From assembly GCF_013248995.1 (NCBI RefSeq), contig NZ_JABRPK010000002.1, positions 744,001 through 808,000 on the forward strand: DNA of 64,000 nucleotides, written 5' to 3'. How positions within the stretch are numbered: position 1 is the first letter of the stretch; the number at the start of each line of letters is the position of its first letter. Positions 8,024 through 16,224 of the stretch are shown piece after piece. The position numbers and the translations under genes were made by a program. The notes beneath the pieces were generated by a model. That model saw only the letters and a program-made list of their open reading frames with translations. It did not search any database and was not told where the DNA came from. The stretch is from Frigoribacterium sp. VKM Ac-2836 (GTDB lineage Bacteria; Actinomycetota; Actinomycetes; Actinomycetales; Microbacteriaceae).

Positions 8024-8523
8024 TTAGCCTCGATCGGAGAGGTACTGGTCTTCGTAGGCCGAGATCTGGGCGATGCGACGGCGGTGGCGCTCGTCACCGC
8101 TGAAGTCTTCGTCGAGGAACGCGCGGACCAAGATGAGGCACTCCGTCTTCGAGTGCTGGCGTGCACCGATCGCGATGACGTTCGCGTCGTTGTGCTGTCG
8201 GGCCAGTCGTGCAGTGCTCTCGTTCCAGACGAGGGCGGCTCGGACCGCAGTCACCTTGTTGGCCGCGATCTGTTCTCCGTTGCCCGATCCACCGATGACC
8301 ACGCCGAAGGACGCCGCGCCGGACACCGCGTCCCGGGCCACGCCCTGAGCGGCCGCGATGCAGAAGCCGGGTAGTCGTCTTCTGGGTCGAAGCTTTCGGG
8401 CCCGTGGTCGATCACGTCGTAGCCTGCACTCGCGAGGGAGGCCGTGAGATAGGCGCTGAGTTCCAGGCCGGCATGATCCGTGCCGATGTGGACACGCACG
8501 GATGGGACCGCTCGGTTCGTCAT
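8024..8523 (-). pseudogene. rpiB: Frameshifted RpiB/LacAB-type sugar-phosphate isomerase
   Basis: From ATG 8523 the frame reads VRVHIGTDHAGLELSAYLTA and …DHGPESFDPEDDYP and then goes out of frame. The rest of the enzyme continues in another minus frame from about 8372: FCIAAAQGVARDA, VVIGGSGNGEQIAANK, RQHNDANVIAIGARQ and a normal C-terminus. A single-base change near 8370-8380 explains it. Intact RpiB interconverts ribose-5-P and ribulose-5-P (or related sugars such as erythrulose phosphates). It sits two bases downstream of a truncated aldolase, so both are decayed members of one sugar-phosphate operon. A sequencing error could also produce the shift. Confidence 0.8.
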
Positions 8524-8525
8524 CG

Positions 8526-8805
<280 letters not shown>

Positions 8806-8810
8806 GGTCA

Positions 8811-8987
8811 GTGGCGCTGTTCTTGTTGATTGTCGCGTCGCTCGTGGCCATCGCGGCGGTGACGCTCCTCGTTCTGGACCCGTCACGAACGGGCATGTAC
8901 TTCACCTTGGCCGGCGCATTCATCACGGTCTATCTCAACGCCCGGAACTTTGAAACGAGGCCAGGCCGCTCGATAGAGGATCCCTGA
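8811..8987 (+). CDS. Small two-helix membrane protein (58 aa)
   Basis: GTG at 8811 opens a frame with two hydrophobic stretches (VALFLLIVASLVAIAAVTLL and MYFTLAGAFITVYLNA) ending NFETRPGRSIEDP. The last codons lie in the first copy of the dispersed ~125-bp repeat. It begins right where the truncated aldolase loses similarity, so it belongs to the DNA that replaced the aldolase 5' part. No family recognised; similar small membrane proteins follow in this region. No clear ribosome-binding site. Confidence 0.4.
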   Translation: MALFLLIVASLVAIAAVTLLVLDPSRTGMYFTLAGAFITVYLNARNFETRPGRSIEDP

Positions 8988-9095
8988 CGGGGAACCCGAG
9001 CAAGCTCAGGAACCCCGCCATCGGCAGCGGGGTCTGGGCTGCCCTCGCAAGATACCCGTATGGCGGGCCTGCTCCTGGTGCCCGGTGAAGGATAC
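8971..9095. repeat. Dispersed repeat, copy 1
   Basis: Begins CGATAGAGGATCCCTGACGG and includes CAGGAACCCCGCCATC, GCGGGGTCTGGGCTG and TATGGCGGGCCTG. It aligns along most of its length with 11190-11320 and 16225-16350. No ORF of its own; short inverted segments around CCCCGCC/GGCGGGG could pair. Lies directly downstream of two minus-strand genes' 3' ends. Confidence 0.7.
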
Positions 9096-9116
9096 TGAAC
9101 CGCGCGCTGGCTGCCC

Positions 9117-9689
9117 TTAGCGGTGCGCCCGCGTCAGGGCCTTTTCGATGTCTTCGGCAACTGCTCGCGGCTCTCCGGTCAGAAGGGTCACCGGATCACC
9201 GGTGTCCGTCTCGACGACAACCCATCGGCCGGACGCAAAGGCTCGGCCGTTGCCTGGCGTCACGGTCACGCTGTGGAGAGACTCTGTGGCCCATTCTTCG
9301 GCTGGCGCTCCTCGAAGGCGAGCGACCAGGCTCGGCCGGTATCGGAAACGCTGCGTCGACATGGAGAACTGGCCCGATAATCCCACTCCGCCCTTGGGCC
9401 GGATACGGCTGGCGACAGTTCCCCACAGCATTTCTTCTCCCGGGTGGACGGGGAGAGTTCGCCAGGAGCCCAGCGCCCGGAACTGCGCGACGTACGTTGT
9501 GCCGGCTGCTAGCCATACGACGAAGAGAACCACGCAGGCGATTCGGAACCCGCCGCGGTCCTCATTGAGTAGAAGAGACGAGAACACGAGCACCCCGATC
9601 GATCCCTGCAGGATCAACTGCGTCAGCATCGACTTGCGGAGGGTGCTTTCAGACCGGCCCCTAGGTGGTTCGACGCGACGTTGAGTCAT
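9117..9689 (-). CDS. Membrane-anchored hypothetical protein
   Basis: 190 residues from ATG 9689 (AAGG six bases upstream); a GTG at 9695 is an alternative. Two membrane segments near the N-terminus (LTQLILQGSIGVLVFSSLLL, then IACVVLFVVWLAAGTTYVAQ) form a hairpin, followed by a ~120-residue cytoplasmic or extracytoplasmic domain with FSMSTQRFRYRPSLVARL and SLHSVTVTPGNGRAFASGRW, a pattern reminiscent of small PH-like folds that follow paired helices. I do not recognise the family. First of a minus-strand series of small membrane proteins. Confidence 0.6.
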   Translation of the reverse strand: MTQRRVEPPRGRSESTLRKSMLTQLILQGSIGVLVFSSLLLNEDRGGFRIACVVLFVVWLAAGTTYVAQFRALGSWRTLPVHPGEEMLWGTVASRIRPKGGVGLSGQFSMSTQRFRYRPSLVARLRGAPAEEWATESLHSVTVTPGNGRAFASGRWVVVETDTGDPVTLLTGEPRAVAEDIEKALTRAHR

Positions 9690-9763
9690 GGCCACACCTT
9701 GTCACCTCGAGCCCGACGAGTTGCACGTCCAAGTGGCCTCGTGGAGTGTCCCATCGGCAATCC

Positions 9764-10033
9764 CTAGGAAGACTGGGGAGGTGTCGCCTCGACCCTCGAT
9801 GGCTGGCGTACAGCACGGCGGTGCCTACCTGCCCACTTGGAGAAGAGGACGGCACCGACAAAGAGCGCGACAATGACGGCGACCAGCAGCGTCCAGCGCC
9901 AGGCGGCCGATCGATCGTCCTGGACGAAGTTGTAGAGCAGAATGCTCCCGCTGACCGCGACGAGCGCGTAACCCACCCCTGCGAGGCCTTCCCACCACAA
10001 GGGCTTAAGACGCGTTGGGATTGGGTCGTACAT
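9764..10033 (-). CDS. Small two-helix membrane protein
   Basis: 89 residues from ATG 10033 (MYDPIPTRLKPLWWEGLAGV); the frame is open further upstream to 10186 but that part is unlike protein. Two membrane segments (GLAGVGYALVAVSGSILLYN and WRWTLLVAVIVALFVGAVLF) enclose the short loop FVQDDRSAAW; the C-terminus is basic and Pro/Gln-rich. Unrecognised. Neighbours on the same strand are similar in size and topology, 74 bases downstream and 124 bases upstream. Confidence 0.55.
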   Translation of the reverse strand: MYDPIPTRLKPLWWEGLAGVGYALVAVSGSILLYNFVQDDRSAAWRWTLLVAVIVALFVGAVLFSKWAGRHRRAVRQPSRVEATPPQSS

Positions 10034-10157
10034 CGCTCGACCATAGGCGCATTCCTGGTGCCTCGATCCCTCAGCGCGAGCCCGATAGGGGCTTCCCTTG
10101 CGGGCCGCAGCTCGCAGGGCGTTTGGGGTAATGCGGGGCATCGGGCGTGCCGGTTTT

Positions 10158-10658
10158 TTAGCGGTTGGTGCGCGTCCAGACCGCAACGACGTTCTGGCCG
10201 CCGACCTGTCCCTGGCCGTACTGGAGGTAGCCCCGCCTCTCCGAAGAGACGACGATCGACTCGGCCCCGAGGTCCAGGAGCTCCTGCTCGACCTCCGTGG
10301 AGTACCCGGGGCTGTCCGGCAATTGCTCGATGACCCAGCCGTCGGGCACCTCGACGGCGCCCTCGACGTACTCGATACCCATGCCCAGCATCGAATGCTC
10401 CACGGCCCCTGAGGCGATGACCTTGGCCCCCTCGGGGAAATCCACCCTTGTCACGGCGCTGATGGTCTCGAGCGGCACGTCGTGGCAGCGCGTGGAGAAG
10501 GGGTTGCAGACGCCGTACTCGCCCGGCTCGTTTAGCTTCGTGTTCACCGCGATGATCGGCGCTGCCACGACACCCGCGACGATGAGCCCGATGACCAAGC
10601 ACAGGCCGACGAGCAGAAGCAGCTGCCGGCCGAGGCGGGGCGGGGCGTACTCGTCCAT
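10158..10658 (-). CDS. Single-pass membrane-anchored hypothetical protein
   Basis: 166 residues from ATG 10658 (GAGG eight bases before); a GTG at 10685 is possible. An acidic cytoplasmic tip (MDEYAPPRLGRQ) precedes one membrane helix (LLLLVGLCLVIGLIVAGVVA) and a ~120-residue outside domain with two cysteines (YGVCNPFSTRCHDVP) probably disulfide-bonded, then IEYVEGAVEVPDGWVIEQLP. Topology suggests a surface-exposed sensor or anchor. No family recognised. Confidence 0.6.
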   Translation of the reverse strand: MDEYAPPRLGRQLLLLVGLCLVIGLIVAGVVAAPIIAVNTKLNEPGEYGVCNPFSTRCHDVPLETISAVTRVDFPEGAKVIASGAVEHSMLGMGIEYVEGAVEVPDGWVIEQLPDSPGYSTEVEQELLDLGAESIVVSSERRGYLQYGQGQVGGQNVVAVWTRTNR

Positions 10659-10734
10659 CTGCTCATCCTCGATGACTGCGACCACGGACGCGTCCGTCTG
10701 GCGCCCGAGAGGGGTGCGCCCTGCGGATGACTCG

Positions 10735-10890
10735 TCAGACGGAAGTGTCCCAGGTGAGGAAGACCACCCCGACGAGGATCGGCACCAGGGAGAGCAGCGC
10801 GATGATCACGCCACCGACGACGCTCGCTGCGCGCTTGTCCATCGCCAGCCAGATGCCGCCGACTACGCCGAGAGCGCCGACGATGATCAA
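10735..10890 (-). CDS. Two-helix mini membrane protein (~51 aa)
   Basis: Two hydrophobic helices (MIIVGALGVVGGIWLAMDKR and VVGGVIIALLSLVPILVGVV) with LTWDTSV at the end. The start is uncertain: TTG 10890 is given, but the AAAGGA box lies 22 bases upstream of it, so a start a few codons earlier is possible; an in-frame alternative would need a non-standard codon. Resembles the mini protein at 16482-16655 in size and layout, suggesting a small paralogous family. Confidence 0.4.
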   Translation of the reverse strand: MIIVGALGVVGGIWLAMDKRAASVVGGVIIALLSLVPILVGVVFLTWDTSV

Positions 10891-10937
10891 GGTCGGGAGA
10901 ACGCCACAGGGGTCCTTTCGAGAGCGTCGATGACCAG

Positions 10938-11243
10938 CTAAGAGATGGAGATGCCCGGCTCGACCGTCACCAGCAGCACCACAGCACCGAGCAGAAGCGG
11001 TACCAGCGATCCGATGACGATCACTACGCTGGCGGCGACGCTGATCTTCGTACTGACGACCGCGCGATTCCGAATGAGGAACACGCCGGCACAGAGGCCG
11101 ATGAGGCCTGCGGTAAGGCACACGAGCGCGAGGGGTGCGGTGCAGATCCTGTCATGAGATGGCTCGTCGATCGCTTCAGAGGCTGTCCCAGATGGAGATC
11201 CCTGACGCGGAACCTGAGCGACCCCAGGAACCCCGCCATTCAC
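10938..11243 (-). CDS. Two-helix small membrane protein
   Basis: Up to 101 residues. The helices ALVCLTAGLIGLCAGVFLIR and VAASVVIVIGSLVPLLLGAV flank a short basic loop RNRAVVSTKIS; the protein ends VEPGISIS. The first ~20 codons from ATG 11243 come out of repeat copy 2, so the true start may be the GTG at 11123 or a codon between them. Adjacent (47 bases) to a protein of the same build. Unrecognised. Confidence 0.4.
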   Translation of the reverse strand: MNGGVPGVAQVPRQGSPSGTASEAIDEPSHDRICTAPLALVCLTAGLIGLCAGVFLIRNRAVVSTKISVAASVVIVIGSLVPLLLGAVVLLVTVEPGISIS

Positions 11244-11320
11244 AGCGAGGTCTGGGCTGCGTCCGCAACCTAGCCGTACATCGGCTTCGCGCCTAGTGCG
11301 CGTTGGAGGATCGATGACCG
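11190..11320. repeat. Dispersed repeat, copy 2
   Basis: Shares GATCCCTGACG, GAACCTGAGCGA, CCCAGGAACCCCGCCATT, GAGGTCTGGGCTGCGTCCGC, CAACC, CGTACATCGGCTTCGCG and CTAGTGC with copies 1 and 3. It sits between two minus-strand genes and supplies the 5' codons of the downstream small membrane ORF, as expected for an insertion. Confidence 0.75.
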
Positions 11321-11321
11321 G

Positions 11322-12152
11322 TCAGCGGTCGTGATCTCGTCGTAGAGCGTCGATCACGGTTGTCGCGTCGTCGGTTGCGAAGCGCAGCTCCGTCACGCGA
11401 TGGGCCTTCGAGCGGGGTGAGGCGTTCAGGCGAAGCGAAACCGGTGCGCTGAGGGTGACCGCGATGTTGCATCCCGCGAGGGTTGCGATGCGCGCTCTCG
11501 TTCCCTCAACTGCCGGGGACGTCGTCGTCCCGTCGTGATGCACGCGGGCCGACGCGATGTCCTTTCGGGGCACCGTAGCGACGACATGGTGGCCCGTGCG
11601 GATGACGAGGTCGGTCTCGGTCAGATAATGCGGGTGCTGCCACCTGACAGCAATGAAACCGAGCAACAAGACGACACCGTAGACACTCAGTGCCGTCAGC
11701 GCTGTGGCGAGAGCCGGGTACGGGAGAACGAGGTGGAGCACCGCGATCTCGACGCCGCTTGCCGCGATGAAGGCCGCCGGGAGAACCAACGTCCCGTTCT
11801 TCGCAGGCACAGGCAGCGCGCCGATCGGAACCGTCGGAGGTCGTCGCCGCGCCACCCACGCTAGGGCTCGAAGGGCCGCGACCTCGTGCCCGATGGCACG
11901 CGCGATGGGAGCAGGTGGGAGCGCTCGGGCGATGCGCTGCCAGCCAGCCCGGAGGGGCTCACCCCGGCGGCGGAGGATGACCCCGGTGACGAGCAACGTC
12001 ATCCACAGGAGATCGAGCTCGAGCAGGAGCAGCACGAAACTGGCCTCGCTGTGCCCCGTCGACCTCGTTGCGATCATGGACGCCGCCGTCAGGGCCATCA
12101 GGATGAGTCCGCACCTGGCGGCTCGGCTACCCGTGACAACTGCCCCTTGCAT
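11322..12152 (-). CDS. Polytopic membrane protein with C-terminal soluble domain
   Basis: 276 residues from ATG 12152; the open frame continues to 12263 but without a start signal, and no ribosome-binding site precedes 12152 either, so translation may be leaderless. Four membrane segments (about 8-30, 40-60, 120-140, 145-170: e.g. SFVLLLLELDLLWMTLLVTG, LATALTALSVYGVVLLLGFI) are separated by a basic cytoplasmic loop (GWQRIARALPP…ARRRPPTV). The C-terminal ~100 residues (YLTETDLVIRTGHHVVATVP, DIASARVH) look like a bacterial PH-like domain. Function unknown. Confidence 0.6.
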   Translation of the reverse strand: MQGAVVTGSRAARCGLILMALTAASMIATRSTGHSEASFVLLLLELDLLWMTLLVTGVILRRRGEPLRAGWQRIARALPPAPIARAIGHEVAALRALAWVARRRPPTVPIGALPVPAKNGTLVLPAAFIAASGVEIAVLHLVLPYPALATALTALSVYGVVLLLGFIAVRWQHPHYLTETDLVIRTGHHVVATVPRKDIASARVHHDGTTTSPAVEGTRARIATLAGCNIAVTLSAPVSLRLNASPRSKAHRVTELRFATDDATTVIDALRRDHDR

Positions 12153-12388
12153 GTCATCAGAGTAAGAAGCGCGGCACCGGGGCGCATCCCCAGAATGGGC
12201 TAGATCTCCTCGAGAGGCGCCCGGTAGCTCAGGCCGTAGGCAAGGCCAAACCTGCGAGAACAAGCGTGGCCACGGACTGGCTGAGCTGAGCCCACCAGGG
12301 GCGTTGTTCCGTCGATCAAGCGGGTCGCGATCGGGGTCGGTGTCGTTGCCCTCCGGGTCAACTTTCTTCGTAGCTCCGCCCCCAAGGG

Positions 12389-12607
12389 ATGACTGCGGCC
12401 GAGGTCACGGCAGAGATCGAGGGCGCAAACATAGGCCCCATCCTGGGTTCCTTCTCCGACCCCCGATTCGTCTATGCCAACGCCACACTGAACGGGCTGA
12501 CCGTGCACGTCGTCGGCAGCTACTGGTGAGCCTGCGCCGAAGACCATGAGTCGGCCGCCGTCTCCGTGTGCGGCAAGGTCCACGACGATCTCAGGCCCGG
12601 ACTGTGA
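12389..12607 (+). pseudogene. Probable gene remnant with in-frame stop
   Basis: One frame reads MTAAEVTAEIEGANIGPILG then SFSDPRFVYANATLNGLTVH VVGSYW, meets TGA at 12527, and continues in the same frame with ACAEDHESAAVSVCGKVHDD and LRPGL to a second TGA. Composition on both sides of the first stop looks coding, so this is probably the remainder of a lost gene; a stop upstream at ~12371 and the AAGGG touching the ATG argue against an intact gene. The rest of 12153-12693 holds no gene I can support. Confidence 0.4.
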
Positions 12608-12693
12608 TGTCCGGTGTGTGTGAGGGCGGGGAGCATGTGGGTGACAGCCCTCGGGCTAGTCATTAGCGTGGGACGTCAGAGGGGGATTTTTTC

Positions 12694-13050
12694 ATGACCG
12701 TTTGGACTGTGATCGCATTTGCCGCTGTCGCGGCCGCCGCACTCGCGCTGTTGGCGCCGCACGCCCGCACGAGTCCTATCGAGGCGCTGCGCCTGTTCAG
12801 GTTGCAGGCCGTCGACACTGATGCATCACGTCGTGCCGCCACCTGGGCCCTGACCCCCCTTGCGGCACTGTCGATCTGCGTGAGCCTCATTGGTCTCGCC
12901 GTGAACCGTGGTGGGCCAGGCTCCGGAGTGACGTCCTTCGTTGCGCTGCTCCTCGCCGGCGCTGCACTGGCCGCCGGCCATGTCGCTGCGCTTCGCGCCA
13001 GAAAGGTTGAGACGTCCCGTTCTCACCGGCGGAGTGATCTCGCCCGATAG
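12694..13050 (+). CDS. Small three-helix membrane protein
   Basis: 118 residues from ATG 12694, with a G-rich ribosome-binding site (GAGGGGG) before a T-run. Helices: VWTVIAFAAVAAAALALLAP, TWALTPLAALSICVSLIGLA and VTSFVALLLAGAALAAGHVA; the tail is basic (ARKVETSRSHRRSD). Unrecognised. The stop is inside the head sequence CGATAGAGGATCGCTGA, shared with the dispersed repeat. Confidence 0.6.
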   Translation: MTVWTVIAFAAVAAAALALLAPHARTSPIEALRLFRLQAVDTDASRRAATWALTPLAALSICVSLIGLAVNRGGPGSGVTSFVALLLAGAALAAGHVAALRARKVETSRSHRRSDLAR

Positions 13051-13202
13051 AGGATCGCTGATCGGACCCACTCTGTGACCGCTGGCTGCGGCTGCGGTGG
13101 CGATCGGGACCAGCGTCTCGAGGTGATCTGTCGTGAAGGTGTCAGGTGCGTGTCGGGTCGATGTCGTGGACCCTGGGGCTGCGCGTTCTTAGTGTGAGGT
13201 GC

Positions 13203-13700
13203 ATGAACGAGACACGCATCGTCGATCTTCGAACCCAGATGGGTTGGACCCAGGAGCGCCTCGCAGACGAGAGCGGCGTGACGGTCCGCACCGTCCAGAG
13301 GCTCGAGGCGGGCAACGACGGGAGCCTCGACACGCTGTCGCGAGTGGCGAAGGCGTTCGGTGTCCCGGTTCGTGATCTCTTCGTCACTGTCGCCGAGGAC
13401 GACTACGGCCGCTCGGTCGCCGCCCTCGACGAGCGGACGACTCGCCAGCAGGAACGGCGGGGCCGTGTCGAGGAGGGCTTCCGGGCTCTGTACTACGGGG
13501 TGGGCGTTCTCTTCACCATCGCCGTCGTCGTCGCAGTCGCCACCGACGTCGTGCCGAACGTCGCGATCTTCTCGATTCCCGCCTACTGGGTCGCCGGGTG
13601 GCTGCTGTCGATGTTCTTGTTCCTCGTCGTCCTCAGCCCTCGCCTGGACCGCGCCTTTCCTCTCTCCCGTGCCGCCACGGACGAGGTGTCGAGCAGGTAG
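13203..13700 (+). CDS. XRE-type regulator with C-terminal membrane helices
   Basis: 165 residues from ATG 13203. The N-terminal HTH_3 domain (LRTQMGWTQERLADESGVTV, RTVQRLEAG, 9-65) binds DNA; a charged, probably coiled linker (LDERTTRQQERRGRVEEGFR) leads to two membrane helices (ALYYGVGVLFTIAVVVAVAT and FSIPAYWVAGWLLSMFLFLV). This membrane-tethered arrangement places DNA binding at the membrane, possibly to sense a membrane signal. It closes the region of small membrane proteins, which are candidate targets. The stop is followed by another repeat head (GATAGGGAATCGCTGA). Confidence 0.85.
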   Translation: MNETRIVDLRTQMGWTQERLADESGVTVRTVQRLEAGNDGSLDTLSRVAKAFGVPVRDLFVTVAEDDYGRSVAALDERTTRQQERRGRVEEGFRALYYGVGVLFTIAVVVAVATDVVPNVAIFSIPAYWVAGWLLSMFLFLVVLSPRLDRAFPLSRAATDEVSSR

Positions 13701-13830
13701 ACACAGCGTCTGATAGGGAATCGCTGAGCGAACGCCTTGGCCAGCCGGCCCCGCCCAGCCAGCCCGGTCCGTCTCGCGTTCGCCTCTTCGTCTTCGATCC
13801 CCTCACGCATGCCCCGTCCAGTCCAAGCAG

Positions 13831-13860
13831 CGACTTTTCCGACAGTTGCATGAAAAGTCG
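13831..13860. promoter_or_regulatory. Putative TetR operator
   Basis: Inverted repeat CGACTTTTC (13831-13839) and GAAAAGTCG (13852-13860), nine-bp arms with a 12-base spacer, 12 bases ahead of the TetR start. It is the only strong palindrome in the gap and probably the autoregulatory site. Confidence 0.65.
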
Positions 13861-13872
13861 TAGGATGGAGCC

Positions 13873-14469
13873 GTGCAGAACAGCCCACCGGAACGAGCGA
13901 CGGACCCCCGACCCGCGCGGACGCGTGCTGCGATCGTCGGTGCCGTCGAGAAGCTCGTCGCCGACCCGCAGGGTGAGATCACGGTCAACGCCGTCGCGAG
14001 GGCGGCTGGGGTGAGCCGCAGCTCGTTCTATGCCCAGTTCGCTGACCTCGACGACCTTGCCGTGGCGATGCTGGTCGACACGTTCCGCGACATCGGGCTC
14101 GACGACCTCGAGGGGCGCAAAGCTCCGGATGCAGACCTCTGGACGTTGGCGCGCGCGTCGAACCGTCGGCTTGTCGCTCACATCGGCCAGCGCTCTGCCT
14201 TCTACCGGGCATCGCTCGAGTGGCGCCTCTCGGGTCGCGTCCACGAGAGCGTCGTCTCCGCCTATGCGCAACAGGTGCTCGCCACCATGGCCGCCCTCGG
14301 CGAACGCGTCCCGGCGCACGTCGTCCACGAAGATGCCGCGCGGTTCGTTGCCGGGGGCGCCATCGCCCTGCTCACCGGCTGGCTGCGCGACGACGCCCCG
14401 GCCGGACAGGACGCGATGGCCGAACGCCTGGTGGCCGTCATGCCGGACTGGCTGGTCGGAACCGCCTAA
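13873..14469 (+). CDS. TetR-family transcriptional regulator
   Basis: 198 residues from GTG 13873. HTH at ~35-60 (VNAVARAAGVSRSSFYAQFA) and a ligand domain with LARASNRRLVAHIGQRSAFY, the form seen in TetR proteins adjacent to dehydrogenases. It is co-directional with two SDR genes (82 bases to the first) and preceded by a matching inverted repeat, so it likely represses itself and the SDR pair until a substrate appears. Inducer unknown. Confidence 0.88.
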   Translation: MQNSPPERATDPRPARTRAAIVGAVEKLVADPQGEITVNAVARAAGVSRSSFYAQFADLDDLAVAMLVDTFRDIGLDDLEGRKAPDADLWTLARASNRRLVAHIGQRSAFYRASLEWRLSGRVHESVVSAYAQQVLATMAALGERVPAHVVHEDAARFVAGGAIALLTGWLRDDAPAGQDAMAERLVAVMPDWLVGTA

Positions 14470-14550
14470 CCCACCGCTTCTCCGCCGGCCTCGGCGGAGC
14501 TCGCGCGCCTCCCCGGTGCGCTGACGTCAACGACGACGAAAGGGAACACC

Positions 14551-15333
14551 ATGAGCAGGACCTACGTGATCACCGGAACCGCATCCGGCATCGGCAAGGC
14601 CACCGCCGAACGACTCCGGGCCGACGGCCACACCGTGATCGGGGTCGACATCAAGGACGCCGACATCACCGTCGACCTCAGCACCGACGACGGCCGTACG
14701 GCGCTCGTCCGAGAGGTCGAGCAGCGCGCCGGCACCATCGACGGCGTCATCGCCGTGGCCGGCCTCGTCGCGGCGAGCCCCGTCACCGTCGGGGTCAACT
14801 ACTTCGGCGCCGTCGCCACGCTCGAGGGACTCCGCCCACTGCTCGCCAGCTCAGACGCCCCGCGCGCCGTGGTCGTGGCATCGCTCGCGGCCCTCGAGGA
14901 GGTCGACGACGCCCTCTACGAGCGCCTCATCGCCGATGACGAGCCCGGTGCGCGGGCCGAGGCGGAGCGGATCGGCACGACGACGAACGCCGCCGGGTCG
15001 AGCGACATCTACTCCACCACCAAGAAGGCCATCGCCCAGTGGGTCCGCACCCATGCCGCGGACGGGGACTGGGCCGGTGCTGGCATCGCCCTGAACGCCG
15101 TTGCCCCCGGCGTCATCGAGACGCCCATGACCGCCGCTGCGCTGCAGACCGCAGAAGGGCGGGCGGCCCTCGACGCCGGCGCGCCGTCGCCCCTCAACGG
15201 CCCCGCCGCCCCTCCCGCGGCACCCGCGGCCCTCCTCGCCTGGCTCACCAGCGCGGAGAACACGCACGTCACCGGTCAGATCGTCTTCATCGACGGAGGC
15301 GCGGAGAGCATCCGCCGCCCGAACCTCATCTGA
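14551..15333 (+). CDS. SDR, 3-alpha-hydroxysteroid dehydrogenase-like
   Basis: 260 residues from ATG 14551 with GAAAGGGAA upstream. Motifs: TGTASGIGKATAE (cofactor loop), GVDIKDADI (acidic, NAD-type), AVAG in place of NNAG, and the catalytic Tyr-Lys in IYSTTKKAIAQWV, with PGVIETPM downstream. The insertion between the Ser and Tyr regions (DALYERLIADDE…GTTTNAAGSSD) is the layout of 3-alpha-HSD/carbonyl reductases. It probably works in series with the next SDR, 28 bases later, under the upstream TetR. Substrate not determinable. Confidence 0.88.
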   Translation: MSRTYVITGTASGIGKATAERLRADGHTVIGVDIKDADITVDLSTDDGRTALVREVEQRAGTIDGVIAVAGLVAASPVTVGVNYFGAVATLEGLRPLLASSDAPRAVVVASLAALEEVDDALYERLIADDEPGARAEAERIGTTTNAAGSSDIYSTTKKAIAQWVRTHAADGDWAGAGIALNAVAPGVIETPMTAAALQTAEGRAALDAGAPSPLNGPAAPPAAPAALLAWLTSAENTHVTGQIVFIDGGAESIRRPNLI

Positions 15334-15361
15334 CCCCCTCGCGACAGGAAGAAGGAACGAC

Positions 15362-16129
15362 ATGGCACGACTCAGCGACAAGGTCGCCATCATCACCGGC
15401 GCCGCCAGCGGCATGGGACTCGCCGGAGCCCAGCTATTCGCACAAGAGGGCGCCACGGTCGTCCTGACCGACGTCTCCGAGGAGGCGCTGCAGCGAGAGG
15501 CCGCCGCGATCCGTGACCGAGGCGGCCGGGCCACCGCGATCGTGCTCGACGTCACGTCGCCCGATTCGTGGGCGGCCGTCGTCGACCAGGTGGTCACGGA
15601 GCACGGGCGCGTCGACGTGCTCGTCAACAACGCCGGCATCCACATCGCCAAGGGCATCCTCGAGGCCGAGCTCGACGACTGGAACAAGGTCATGGCCGTG
15701 AACACCACCGGCGTCTGGCTCGGCATGAAGTCCGTCATCCCGCACATGCAGCGACAGGGCGCCGGGTCGATCGTGAACGTCTCCTCCATCGCCGCGATCG
15801 TCGGCGGTGTCGCGGACGCTGGAGGCGCGGCCTACTCCGCCTCGAAGGGCGCCGTCCGCTCCCTGACAAAGCACGCCGCCCAGTGGTTCGGCGGAGACGG
15901 CATCCGGGTCAACTCCATCCACCCCGGCTCGGTCTTCACTGGTCTAGCCGCTGCCGCGGGCATGACGATGGAGACCATGGCAGAGCAGCTCGGCGGTGAG
16001 GTGCCCTTGCCGCCTCACGTCGGCGAACCGAACGACATCGGCTACGGGATGCTCTACCTCGCCTCCGATGAGGCCAAGTACGTCACCGGTGAGGAACTCG
16101 TCATCGACGGCGGCTGGACGACACACTAG
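15362..16129 (+). CDS. SDR family oxidoreductase (BKR/glucose-DH type)
   Basis: 255 residues from ATG 15362 (GAAGAAGGAACG upstream). TGAASGMG cofactor loop, LTDVSEE (NAD-type acidic residue), NNAGIH, IVNVSSIAA with the catalytic Ser, YSASKGAV with Tyr/Lys, PGSVFTGL and the C-terminal GEELVIDGGWTTH. Length and motifs match the 3-oxoacyl-ACP reductase-like SDRs used in sterol, cyclohexanol and sugar oxidation. Follows the other SDR in one operon and is closed by the hairpin at 16183-16219. Confidence 0.9.
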   Translation: MARLSDKVAIITGAASGMGLAGAQLFAQEGATVVLTDVSEEALQREAAAIRDRGGRATAIVLDVTSPDSWAAVVDQVVTEHGRVDVLVNNAGIHIAKGILEAELDDWNKVMAVNTTGVWLGMKSVIPHMQRQGAGSIVNVSSIAAIVGGVADAGGAAYSASKGAVRSLTKHAAQWFGGDGIRVNSIHPGSVFTGLAAAAGMTMETMAEQLGGEVPLPPHVGEPNDIGYGMLYLASDEAKYVTGEELVIDGGWTTH

Positions 16130-16182
16130 GCCACTCGGAAGCAACCCTCGGTTAGGTGGATGTCGTGGCCTGCTGACAAATT

Positions 16183-16219
16183 CAGAACGGCCGACCCTGG
16201 AGCGGGGCCGGCCGTTCTG
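16183..16219 (+). terminator. Terminator after the SDR operon
   Basis: CAGAACGGCCG (16183-16193) pairs perfectly with CGGCCGTTCTG (16209-16219) around a 15-base loop, 54 bases past the SDR stop and followed by TGTTCCG. Confidence 0.75.
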
Positions 16220-16224
16220 TGTTC

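Noticed and set aside
12200-12583. 127-codon minus frame in the gene-poor stretch
   Set aside because: No ribosome-binding site or motif, and the opposite strand shows better coding character (12389-12607).
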